Below are positions 7,410 to 15,918 of a stretch of 64,000 nucleotides of DNA, piece by piece. Within the stretch, counting starts at the first letter, position 1. Every line of letters starts with the position of its first letter. Below the pieces are notes generated by a model that saw only the letters and a list, made by a program, of their open reading frames with translations, was not told the DNA's origin and made no database searches. Both the position numbers and the translations under genes were made by a program. Source of the stretch: JANOAR01 sp031411235 (lineage in GTDB: Bacteria > Verrucomicrobiota > Verrucomicrobiia > Verrucomicrobiales > Verrucomicrobiaceae); contig JANOAR010000052.1 in assembly GCA_031411235.1 (NCBI GenBank), positions 17,876-81,875 of the forward strand, in the 5' to 3' direction.

Positions 7410-10262
7410 ATGCCTGCTCGCCTCTTTTTTGCTCTGACTCTGCTGTTGCTTCAGCAGGGACGTGTCTTGCGTGCGCAGATGACCTCTGTGTCAGAGGTCT
7501 TGGCTCTCGATGTGCGCCAGGTGGAGCATGTCTCTGTTCCGGTGAAGCTGAGTGGTGTGGCGGTGAATATCGGCGCGGGCAGCCAGCGCTTTCATCTGCA
7601 CGATGGTGTGTCCAGCGTGCTCGTCGTGCCTAGTGCTGGCTTGTCTGCGGCGAGCCTGGGACAGGCGGTGGAAGTGATGGGCAACGTGGTCGTGGAAGTT
7701 CGCGGGGGAAGTTCACATCTCCAGGTGGTGGCTCAGTCCGTGACGGCGAGCGGAACGAAACCCTTGCCTGCGGCGAAGCCGATCAGCCTCAACACCCTGA
7801 ACAGCTTCTCGCACTGGGATCAATGGGTCAGTGTGGAGGGTTACGTGCTGGACTGGAGTTACCGCAAACCGCTGCTCACGATCAAACTGGTGACACAGGA
7901 GAACTGGAGCACGGCCAAGGTGATCCTCGACGACCCGACAAAATTGCCTGCCAACCTGCATGGTGCGAAATTGCGGCTCACCGGCATCAACAGCGGAGAC
8001 CCGACAGCGTTCGATGCGATGCAAGTCCCTGGCCTTGATCAACTGGAAGTGTTGGAGCTAGGCACCGCAGACATCTTTGACGCACCACTCGTCAGCATTG
8101 CCGACGTGAACAAGCGTGCCGTGGAAGGTGGCAAACGTCTGCGCGTGCGCGGCACGCTGGCGGCCACGATGGAGGAGCGCAAGTTCATCATCCAGGGCGA
8201 GGGCGGCGCGATGGTGGGCTACATGCTTCAGTCGCGTGGCTCAGAAGAAGCTGGCACCCTCTACGGCGATGCTGGCCAGTGGCCGAGCGTACAGCCGGGG
8301 GATGTCGTCGAACTCGTCGGCTCTGTCGTCAATCAATCCTCCATCATGCGCACCTATGGCCTGAGCTGGACTTATGTGCGTGTGGTCGGCAATGGCACAG
8401 TCCCCACGCCGGAAAAGGTCTCGATTGAGCAACTGCTCAGCTATCGCAATGGCGACCACTGGGTGACCGTCGAAGCCACCGTCGGCGCGTGGATGTTCCA
8501 GCGAAACACCATGATGTATGTCGCCGCCGACCCTCATGCTGAGATCATCTTTGGAGTGCGAGGTACACCAGTGCCAGCCTCTTTCCCCATGGATTTGTAT
8601 GGTGCTCGCGCTCGCTTCACGGGGATCGCCAACAGCCTTAGCATCACCAGCTTGGGGTGCGATTTCATCGTCCCCAATCCGTCCTTCGTCGAGATACTCA
8701 AGCCGGGCCGGACGGATGCCTTCGATGTGAAGGAACACACCGCATCCGACATTGTTAACGACCACTTTGCACCTGCCGAGCCTGTGAAAACGAAAGGTGT
8801 GGTGGTAGCACACGAAGGTGTGGCGCTCTATGTTCGCGGGGAAGGCGCGACTCTTTGTGCGGGCTTGCAGTTGCCGTGGAGTCGGCCCGCCAACACCTCC
8901 GGCATGTCTTTCGCGGATTGCGGCCCCCTGCCTGAAATCAAGGTGGGCGATAAGGTGGTAATCATGGGCATGCCCGTTCGCTCACCGACGAACCCATTTG
9001 ATCTATCCAGCACGAATGTGCGCGTGCTTGGCCATCAAGACAAAGTGGAACCGACGACGACCACACTCACGCGCATCGCCAATGGCGAGCACACATCTGA
9101 TCTCGTGCAGGTGCGCGGGCGGCTGCTAACTTGGCAAGTGGCTCCCTTGGGTGGCGGCAAGTGGCGCACCACTTTCCTCTTGAAGTCTGACGGCACGAAA
9201 TTGACGGCCGTGCATCAGGGCACGGTGTTGCATCCCTTCGACACCCTGAGGCCCGATGACGACATTCTCATAGAAGCCGTGGTGGATCGCGCTACACCCC
9301 AGAGCCCTCGGCAACTGCATCTGCTCTCGCCCAGCGATGCCAAGTCGCTCGGCGTGTCAGCCGACATCATCAGTAAACGCCTGTGGATCTATGGTGGCGG
9401 CGCGTTGTCGTTGCTCGCCCTGTTCAGCGGCTGGATCGTCGCGCTGCGCAAGTCCAACCGCAGCAAGACCGAGATCGCCACCTTGCTCGAACAGCGCGTC
9501 AACGAACGCACCACCGAGCTGCGTCAGTCACAGGCGGAGCTGGGCAAGGCCCTCGAATACGAGCGCGAACTCAGTGAACTCAAAAGCCGTTTTGTCACCA
9601 CGGTCAGCCATGAGTTTCGCACACCGCTGGGCATCATCATGTCCGCCGTCGAACTGATGCGGCACTACGATGAGAGGCTGCCCACCGAGCAGCGTCGTGA
9701 ACTGTGCGATGACATTCACAGCTCGACGCGATTGATGGCTGGACTGATGGAGCAAGTGCTGGTGCTTGGTCGTGTGGAAGCAGGCAAGCTAGGCTATCGG
9801 CCCGCAGCCATCGACATCGACACACTCGCAGGCAAGCTCACGGATGAACCGCTCTCCGCAACGAATCGTCGCTGCCCGATTCATTGGCAGCCGCAGGGAT
9901 CATTGGAAGGGGCGCGTGCGGATGAAGCCCTGCTGCGGCACATCTTTTCCAACTTGATCACCAATGCCGTGAAGTATTCGCCTGAAGGGATCGCAGTCGA
10001 ATTCACGGCGCGGCGTGAGGGCGCGGATGCTGTCTTCCAAGTCATCGACCACGGCATCGGCATTCCTGCCAAAGATAGGGCGCACTTGTTCGAGGCCTTC
10101 CACCGGTGCAGCAACGTGGGCGAGATCCCAGGCACGGGCCTTGGCCTCGTCATCGTGAAGCGCTGTGTGGAGCTGCACAACGGCACGATGGAGATGGACT
10201 CTGTAGTCGGCCACGGCACCACCTTCACCGTGCGTCTGCCATTGTTCGAGAGCAGCGTGTAG
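7410..10262 (+). CDS. Membrane sensor histidine kinase, larger paralogue with OB-fold-like modules
   Basis: About 950 residues from the ATG at 7410; an in-frame GTG at 7401 is also possible. The N-terminus MPARLFFALTLLLLQQG is a signal peptide. The extracytoplasmic part (to about residue 655) has five or six repeats similar to those of the first kinase, each with a hydrophobic beta pattern ending in VGDKV, PGDVV or GQAVE followed by a second strand. A transmembrane helix (about 657-679) leads to a coiled coil, HisKA with His734 (SHEFRTPLG), N box NLITNAVKYS, DHGIGIP and GTGLGLVIVKR. No receiver domain is present. The kinase cores of the two paralogues are highly similar, so both probably signal to the same regulator, with the sensor parts giving different specificity. 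Confidence 0.88.
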   Translation: MPARLFFALTLLLLQQGRVLRAQMTSVSEVLALDVRQVEHVSVPVKLSGVAVNIGAGSQRFHLHDGVSSVLVVPSAGLSAASLGQAVEVMGNVVVEVRGGSSHLQVVAQSVTASGTKPLPAAKPISLNTLNSFSHWDQWVSVEGYVLDWSYRKPLLTIKLVTQENWSTAKVILDDPTKLPANLHGAKLRLTGINSGDPTAFDAMQVPGLDQLEVLELGTADIFDAPLVSIADVNKRAVEGGKRLRVRGTLAATMEERKFIIQGEGGAMVGYMLQSRGSEEAGTLYGDAGQWPSVQPGDVVELVGSVVNQSSIMRTYGLSWTYVRVVGNGTVPTPEKVSIEQLLSYRNGDHWVTVEATVGAWMFQRNTMMYVAADPHAEIIFGVRGTPVPASFPMDLYGARARFTGIANSLSITSLGCDFIVPNPSFVEILKPGRTDAFDVKEHTASDIVNDHFAPAEPVKTKGVVVAHEGVALYVRGEGATLCAGLQLPWSRPANTSGMSFADCGPLPEIKVGDKVVIMGMPVRSPTNPFDLSSTNVRVLGHQDKVEPTTTTLTRIANGEHTSDLVQVRGRLLTWQVAPLGGGKWRTTFLLKSDGTKLTAVHQGTVLHPFDTLRPDDDILIEAVVDRATPQSPRQLHLLSPSDAKSLGVSADIISKRLWIYGGGALSLLALFSGWIVALRKSNRSKTEIATLLEQRVNERTTELRQSQAELGKALEYERELSELKSRFVTTVSHEFRTPLGIIMSAVELMRHYDERLPTEQRRELCDDIHSSTRLMAGLMEQVLVLGRVEAGKLGYRPAAIDIDTLAGKLTDEPLSATNRRCPIHWQPQGSLEGARADEALLRHIFSNLITNAVKYSPEGIAVEFTARREGADAVFQVIDHGIGIPAKDRAHLFEAFHRCSNVGEIPGTGLGLVIVKRCVELHNGTMEMDSVVGHGTTFTVRLPLFESSV

Positions 10263-10263
10263 G

Positions 10264-10324
10264 CGCGTTCGCCAGAACGCGGTCTGGGACGCTGCAAACA
10301 CACTCCCGTGCTCTGGCGAGCACG
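10264..10324. repeat. Two adjacent hairpins with complementary tetraloops
   Basis: Between the convergent kinase and globin genes are two 7-bp hairpins: CGCGTTC/GAACGCG with loop GCCA (10264-10281) and CGTGCTC/GAGCACG with loop TGGC (10307-10324). The loops are reverse complements, so the two could pair. A related string, GTTCTGGCGAG, recurs near 29893, which suggests a dispersed REP-like repeat. The hairpins may also terminate both converging transcripts, although no T-run follows. Confidence 0.5.
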
Positions 10325-10325
10325 C

Positions 10326-10763
10326 TTACACAGCTACTTGCACCTTCAGCGCTTGCTCTTCTGTCGCGCCCTTCATCATCAGCGTCTGCACCGCGGTGTA
10401 GAGCGCAACCCAGGCCGCTCGCACCTCCGGCGTGAATTGTTTGCCCAGCACCTCGCCTAGCATGTCCAGCAGCGCCTGGCCCACAGTCGCATAATGCGCA
10501 TCCTTCACGCCGTAGCCGAGATGCCGCGCACCCATAGCTCGCAATTCCATGTCGAGACCCACAGGCCGCTCCAGCATGGCGATCAGAACGCCTAGCATCT
10601 CCAGCAGCTTGCGCGATTGGTCTTCGATGTTGGTGGTGAAGAGCGGACGCAGCGAAGGGTCGATCTCAAACAGCCGTCGATAGAAAATCAGCGCGGCCAC
10701 GTGATCATGGCGCGACAGCTCGGCGAAAGATTTGCGGATGAGATGTACTTGCTCAGGACTCAT
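10326..10763 (-). CDS. Single-domain globin (Vitreoscilla/flavohaemoglobin-type)
   Basis: 145 residues from the ATG at 10763 (MSPEQVHLIRKSF). The fold order matches bacterial haemoglobins: a SFAEL helix A, a PSLRPLF segment, and the proximal histidine region ARHLGYGVKDAHY with His81 as the likely haem ligand, followed by VGQALLDMLGEVLG. There is no FAD/NAD reductase domain, so it resembles Vitreoscilla haemoglobin rather than Hmp. Such globins bind O2 or NO. The gene is divergent from the response regulator and shares with it the palindrome at 10796-10817, 33 bp upstream of the globin start. This suggests joint control and hints at an O2- or NO-related signal; that link is inference. Confidence 0.85.
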   Translation of the reverse strand: MSPEQVHLIRKSFAELSRHDHVAALIFYRRLFEIDPSLRPLFTTNIEDQSRKLLEMLGVLIAMLERPVGLDMELRAMGARHLGYGVKDAHYATVGQALLDMLGEVLGKQFTPEVRAAWVALYTAVQTLMMKGATEEQALKVQVAV

Positions 10764-10795
10764 GACTTGAGCTAACGATAGGCTCCCTCTCTTGC

Positions 10796-10817
10796 CTATC
10801 CGACTTTCGTCGGATAG
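10796..10817. promoter_or_regulatory. Perfect 9-bp-arm palindrome, copy E, in globin/regulator promoter
   Basis: Arms CTATCCGAC and GTCGGATAG flank a TTTC spacer with no mismatch. It is the most symmetric copy of the island's element and defines the consensus. It lies 33 bp from the globin start and 38 bp from the response-regulator start, so it is a candidate autoregulatory site for the divergent pair. Size and symmetry fit a dimeric helix-turn-helix protein. Confidence 0.6.
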
Positions 10818-10854
10818 CGCATTCCTGCCAACACTCCCCAGCCTCTCCTGAAAT

Positions 10855-11508
10855 ATGGCTAAAAAAATCCTCATCATCGAAGACCAAGCCCCCATGCGGC
10901 GCAATGTAGCGCTCATGTTGCAACTCGAAGGCTATGAAACTTGCGTGGCCGAGAATGGCCGCATCGGCGTCGAAGTCGCGCGCAGAGAGAAGCCTGACCT
11001 CGTGCTGTGCGACGTGATGATGCCTGAACTAGATGGCTACGGCGTTGTGCAGGCCCTGCGAGGAGACCCGGCCTTCGCCACCACGCCTTTCATCTTCCTC
11101 ACCGCTAAAAGCGATCGTAACGATGTGCGCATCGGCATGAACTTTGGTGCGGATGACTACCTTACCAAACCCATCGTCCAAGAAGAACTCATGGCCGCCG
11201 TGCGCTCGCGTTTGGATCGCGCTGGGGCGGTGCAGCAGGTCATCGATAAGGCGGGGACTTTCACGCTCGACTTCGACAACATAGAGCCTCTGCAAACCGC
11301 CTTCGGCCTTACGCCGCGTGAATCCGAAGTGCTCGCCTGGGTGGCTCAGGGTAAAGGCAATGCCGACATCGGCATCCTGCTTGGCATGACCGAGCGCACG
11401 GCCAAGCAGCATGTCAGCGCCTGCTTTCAAAAGATGGGCGCTGAGAATCGCAGCACGGCAACGCTCATGGCCGTGGAAGTGCTGTCCGGTCAACGTCGTG
11501 GTTCATGA
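10855..11508 (+). CDS. Response regulator, receiver plus LuxR/NarL-type DNA-binding domain
   Basis: 217 residues. The receiver domain (1-120) shows the acidic pair in IIEDQ, the phospho-acceptor Asp53 in LCDVMMPELDGYG, Thr83 in FLTAK and Lys105 in DYLTKP. A LuxR-type helix-turn-helix occupies about 150-210, with LTPRESEVLAWVAQGKGNAD and a recognition helix in TERTAKQHVSACFQKM. It is the only response regulator in the window and lies beside two receiver-less kinases. It is therefore the likely target of both and the likely reader of the palindromic elements A-E. The promoter carries the perfect copy E. Confidence 0.9.
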   Translation: MAKKILIIEDQAPMRRNVALMLQLEGYETCVAENGRIGVEVARREKPDLVLCDVMMPELDGYGVVQALRGDPAFATTPFIFLTAKSDRNDVRIGMNFGADDYLTKPIVQEELMAAVRSRLDRAGAVQQVIDKAGTFTLDFDNIEPLQTAFGLTPRESEVLAWVAQGKGNADIGILLGMTERTAKQHVSACFQKMGAENRSTATLMAVEVLSGQRRGS

Positions 11509-11584
11509 CACGGCAATAAATGCAGCGAGGTGAAGGATTTGCTTGGCCCAAGGTTGAGTTACCTGCACTCATCATCACAAAATC

Positions 11585-11794
11585 ATGAACCAAGGTACCA
11601 AACGTTCTGTTCTTCGCTGGATTCACATCATCTTTGCCCTTCCGTTACTCGGCTACATCTATGGCCCACCTTCGGAAACTCTGCAATACCTCCCCTTTTT
11701 TCGGTGGGTCTATCTTCCCATAGTTATCCTTTCGGGATTTTGGATGTGGAAAGGTGATGCCCTTCGACGACTTATTTCAAAAAAATCAGACTAA
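11585..11794 (+). CDS. Small membrane protein, unknown
   Basis: 69 residues with two hydrophobic segments (about 13-29 and 42-56) and a basic C-terminus ending in RRLISKKSD. The sequence RWIHIIFALPLLGYIYGP followed by FRWVYLPIVILSGFWMW looks like a conserved small two-helix membrane family, but I cannot name it. Codon use here and in the next gene is less GC-rich than in flanking genes. The DUF4256 gene follows after 46 bp, so the two may be cotranscribed. Confidence 0.6.
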   Translation: MNQGTKRSVLRWIHIIFALPLLGYIYGPPSETLQYLPFFRWVYLPIVILSGFWMWKGDALRRLISKKSD

Positions 11795-11840
11795 TCGAGA
11801 TTAACCCTTCACACGACACAGCATCAAACAGGAAACCTCT

Positions 11841-12413
11841 ATGAAAGGCAATCAAACAAGACAGAAGTTGTCACCAGACCAACGTGAAAAACTGCTCAGT
11901 ACATTGAGAGCCCGTTTTGAGAAACATATGAACCGCCACAAGGGGCTTGAATGGGCTAAGTTGCACGCAAAGCTGGAAGCAAATGCCGATAAACTGTGGT
12001 CTCTCCACGAGATGGAAACAACGGGCGGTGAACCGGATGTGGTGGGCCATGATCAAAAGACGGGCGAGTATCTCTTTTTCGACTGTTCAGCAGAAAGTCC
12101 TAAAGGCCGAGTTAGTGTTTGTTACGACCGTGAAGGGCTGGATTCGAGGAAAGAACATAAGCCAAAAAATAACGCGATGGATATGGCGGCAGCCATGGGC
12201 ATTGAGCTTTTAACAGAAGAACAATATCGAGAGCTTCAGAAACTTGGAGAGTTCGATACAAAGACGTCGAGCTGGGTGAAGGCACCGGCTGATATTAGAA
12301 AACTCGGCGGTGCCCTCTTTGGGGATCGCCGCTTCGGCCATGTCTTCATCTACCACAACGGGGCGCAGTCGTATTATAGCGCCAGGGCATTCCGTGGCTC
12401 GCTAAAGGTCTAG
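11841..12413 (+). CDS. DUF4256 family protein
   Basis: 190 residues, soluble, full-length for DUF4256. Typical segments are LHEMETTGGEPDVVG, the acidic YLFFDCSAESPKGR, CYDREGLDSRKEHKP, GIELLTEEQYRELQKLGEFD and the C-terminal GDRRFGHVFIYHNGAQSYY. The family is widespread in bacteria without an assigned function. The gene is less GC-rich than its neighbours, which could reflect recent acquisition together with the preceding small membrane gene. Confidence 0.8.
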   Translation: MKGNQTRQKLSPDQREKLLSTLRARFEKHMNRHKGLEWAKLHAKLEANADKLWSLHEMETTGGEPDVVGHDQKTGEYLFFDCSAESPKGRVSVCYDREGLDSRKEHKPKNNAMDMAAAMGIELLTEEQYRELQKLGEFDTKTSSWVKAPADIRKLGGALFGDRRFGHVFIYHNGAQSYYSARAFRGSLKV

Positions 12414-12422
12414 CAAGCGGGC

Positions 12423-14578
12423 TCAGTAGTACACGGTGAAGGACATGGAGCCCAGGGAATAGTGCGACTGGCGAAGTCGCTCATCGGCACCTGCCACAGC
12501 GCTGGGGTTGCTCCCAGGTTTCTGCGTTGGCAATGGCGCGATAGCGGTGATGCGCCCCTGACTCGCCGCTTCCTTTGCCCAGGCATCCGCGCTGGTGGCG
12601 TCGATGGAGCGCCAGCGCCCGACGAGCTGGTTGGCTGCGTCTTGGCGAACACGGGGCTCAGAGATGAGGGTGACGAGCGCGGCAGCAAGCTTGGGATTGG
12701 GCTCACTTTTGTTCATCTGGCCGGAAACAAGGCCGCTGAGCATGACATCCAAGCGTGATCCTGGCGCTGTGGATGTAGCCCAAGTCAAAGCTTCTGTGGG
12801 ATGCACCAGCGACATCTTGGTGGCGATTCTTTGCAGCACTGAATCACCCACGGCAGAGGGTTGCGACATGGCCAGGTGGCGGCTGCCACGGCATCTTTAC
12901 TGGCTCATAGGAGGGCGAGGTCGGTGACGATGGTGGGCGACAGCTCACTGACGTGTTGCTGAAGGTAGGCGCTGGCCTCAGAGGGGCGTTTGCCCATCCA
13001 GGTGCTGTAAATGCTGCGCTCGGCGAGGCTACGAGCGGTCTCGTCGGTGAGGCTAGCGGCATAGTGAAAAGCGGCGGGGGGATCGCTGACGGCGAGGTAC
13101 GCGGCGATGGTGCTGCTGGCGCGGATGCGGGTATCCGGGCTCTGGATTTCGCCGATGGTAAACTGTGCTGCGGCAGGATCGATCTTCACTTGGGCGATGA
13201 CGTAGCCGAGCCAGCTCTGATCGCGCACAAGCGGATCGCGGAGGCGGCGAATGCTGGCGGGCGACTGCGCGAGAGCCGCTGGAGTTTTCAAGGAATCGGC
13301 CACGAGATCGGCCCAGTCCGTGCTTTTTAGCTTCTTGTAGGGCAGCAACTGCGCAAGATCAGCCAGCTCGGCCCAGCCAGTGCCGGGCTTCACGTCGAGG
13401 CGTAGATAGATGTCGAGGTAGGGCAGCAGGGCTTCGTCGGGCTGCTGCTTGGCCCAGGTGATGAAGCCCTTCGTGTCATGCTGGAGCTACACGCGATAGG
13501 CTTGTTGGAGAAAGGCTTTCCGCACGACGGCATCGCTGCTGGTGAGCCCTGCGCTGGCGGCTTGCGGGCCATTTGCCTTTGTCCACGTTTCGATGAGGCT
13601 CGTCGCATAAGCCGTGGGATCGACGGCGAGCAGTACCTTGTATAATGCCCAGGCTTGGGGGCCGTCTTTAGCAGCGATGGTGGCTAGGGCCGAACTCATA
13701 TCACTGCTGAAACGGCGCAGCGCGGGCTCCTTGGCAAGCCAGTCGATGGCGCTGCCTGGATCTTCGCGGGCGAGGCGGCGCAAGGTATTGCCCAGGGCTG
13801 TATCGCGAGTGCTGGAGGCTGGCAGCGCGAGCAGCATTCGCAGCGCGGTTTCGGCGGGCAGCTTATCGAGTGCTTCGCTGTGTTTGCGCATGGCGGCATC
13901 CCTCGCTGGGCCAGCGGCGGTGGCGAGCGTTTTGCGCAGCGCCTCGGCGAGCGAAGCCGGAGAGCTGGCAGTAGTGACCGCGATGGGCTTGCGGGATGCG
14001 TGCGCTGGCGGACTGGTAGGACTGGCGGTAGTAGTCATAGGAAAGGCAGAGTGCCAAGCCTTGGCAAGCGACTCGGGCCATGCGGTGATGCCGAAGCCGA
14101 GGGCAAAGGTTGCGCCCAGCAGTGCGAGTCGGATGAGGGTGGGATCAGCGCGAGCAGCGTCGAAGATGATGTTGTAAAGCACCGTGTCCCGGCGCTTTGT
14201 TGTCGAGTCGCTGACGATGCGTAGCGCCAGCACGGCATCGTGGGAGACGAGCGCTCGCGCCCATTCGAGGCTGAGGCCGAGGTCATCGCTCGCGAGAGCT
14301 TTACGCAGTTCGGCCTCGCAGTGTGGGACTGAGAATGCGGCCTTGTCGCTGCTCGACTTGGCCGTGGCTAGTGCTGAGCCATCGCCCACAGCTATGCTAG
14401 TGGTCGCGGCTGGCAGGCCGAGCAAACTCGCGTCAGGAGTCCTATCGTGACCCGCGCTACGCCACGCCCAACCACAGCCGCAGCCTGCGATGAGGCCCAG
14501 CGTGGGCCATAGCCATGTCTTCAATGTCATCTGCATGGCCACCTGGATAACATGGAGCAACCTATCAAAGCAATGCAT
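12423..14578 (-). pseudogene. Broken helical-repeat membrane-anchored protein (two nonsense codons and a frameshift)
   Basis: The minus strand reads as one roughly 718-codon gene with three lesions. From 14578 the frame runs through an N-terminal membrane segment, a second hydrophobic stretch and Ala-rich helical repeats of the form WLAKEPALRRF to an in-frame TAG at 13487-13489. The same frame continues with recognisable repeats (ITWAKQQPDEALLPYL) to a TGA at 12905-12907, then runs about 11 more codons before the homologous frame shifts near 12870 and continues to 12423 (LTWATSTAPGSRLDVML). The Trp-Ala repeat pattern on both sides of each lesion shows they interrupt one gene. Such repeat proteins are common in Verrucomicrobia and have no known function. 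Assembly error is possible but three errors in 700 bp is unlikely. Confidence 0.7.
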
Positions 14579-14664
14579 GAATGCGGGCTATGGGCCTGCC
14601 GACAAGTGCTGTGTGAGACGCTGAGAGCTTGACGGTGGGCACGTCATGCCCCTAGGCTAGTCGC

Positions 14665-15501
14665 ATGAGACTGCCAATGGTTCTACTCCTCTGCACCAGC
14701 GCCTGGGCGCTGGCAGCGCTACCCTTGTCTCTGCCGACTCTGACGACGACCAATGGCCAGTTTTACAAAGACGTGACCCTCGTGAAGCTCGAAAAAGCGG
14801 CGGTGAAAATGGTGCATTCCGGTGGGATAGCACGCTTGGAGTTAACAGACTTGCCCACCGATATTTTAGATAAAGTCGGCATCAGCACCGCCGAGGCTAC
14901 CGAGGCCAAGCGCAGTGCTGACTTGGCAAAACTAACAGCCATCGCCGCGAGCAAAGACCTAGCCATAGCCCGCGCCAAACTGCGCAAGCGCCGGGCCAAA
15001 CTCGAGTGGGTATCGCTTACGGTCACCATGGACGGGCTGAATGGTGCGCTCGGCATGGATGGTGGCAGACCAGCCTGTGTGCTGGGACTGCTGGGCTTCC
15101 CCAAAGGCCACAAGTACGAAGGCATGGCGTGGAAAGATGGCTCCATCAAGTTTGGTAGCACCAGCTATGCGCTCTTCGTGCCAGAGACCGATGCGGGTCT
15201 GCGCCCGCCAGCCGAGGCCTTATCCAGTTCTGAAAATGATGCTTGGGAAGGAGCCTTCGACATCTCACGTCGCCGATCCCGGCTCATCGCAAGCGGTGCC
15301 AAAACAGAGCAATGGCGCTTCAAGATCACCGACGCCTGCTTCAATGGCGGATTGGCCATTCGTGAAGGCTCCGTGTGGGCGTGGCTCGTCGGCCCTATCG
15401 GCTGCAAAAGGGATGACCTTATCGGCCCTATCGACGTGTGGGCCGATGGGACATGGGAAGCCGATGGCAAGGTGTATCAACGCTACGTGACCTTGAAATA
15501 A
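14665..15501 (+). CDS. Secreted protein, unknown, with SHD1-like N-terminal strand region
   Basis: 278 residues with a signal peptide (about 1-20). Residues 27-75 (LTTTNGQFYKDVTLVKLEKAAVKMVH, then IARLELTDLP) resemble the short beta unit often found after the signal peptide in secreted Verrucomicrobia and Planctomycetes proteins. A charged helix (about 80-118) links to a C-terminal beta-rich region rich in Trp and Gly. No catalytic motif is recognised. The gene is divergent from the broken gene to its left and is followed by the tRNA-Pro terminator. Confidence 0.65.
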   Translation: MRLPMVLLLCTSAWALAALPLSLPTLTTTNGQFYKDVTLVKLEKAAVKMVHSGGIARLELTDLPTDILDKVGISTAEATEAKRSADLAKLTAIAASKDLAIARAKLRKRRAKLEWVSLTVTMDGLNGALGMDGGRPACVLGLLGFPKGHKYEGMAWKDGSIKFGSTSYALFVPETDAGLRPPAEALSSSENDAWEGAFDISRRRSRLIASGAKTEQWRFKITDACFNGGLAIREGSVWAWLVGPIGCKRDDLIGPIDVWADGTWEADGKVYQRYVTLK

Positions 15502-15548
15502 CGAGTGCTCGAGTGGCCTTGAGCGAGGTGTTATTAGCGGCTTCACCC

Positions 15549-15588
15549 CCTTAAAAACAAACGGCTCAAGGCGGGAAGCCTTGAGCCG

Positions 15589-15589
<1 letters not shown>
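15549..15589 (-). terminator. Rho-independent terminator of tRNA-Pro
   Basis: ACGGCTCAAGGC and GCCTTGAGCCGT form a perfect 12-bp stem with a GGGAA loop (plus-strand reading). On the minus strand it is followed by TTGTTTTTAA. The stem begins at the terminal A of the tRNA CCA end, so terminator and tRNA are directly joined. Confidence 0.85.
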
Positions 15590-15665
<76 letters not shown>

Positions 15666-15918
15666 CCGGTTTTGGCGAGGCCGGATAGTGGCGAGTCGGG
15701 CGAGGGTGGCAAGCGGCAAATTGCACAATGCACGACCTTGAACGTATCGGGGCAGCTACCATTCGGCAGGCTCAGCGTGCGATGGGCATACAGGGCCATT
15801 CATCTAGATTCAACCGTCGCAAAGGCTGGATCATCGCCCGCTCACATCCATGACGATTTCTCCTCGCGTCATCTCATTGTGATGAGACATTTTGCACAAC
15901 CTCCCCCACGCTAAGTTT

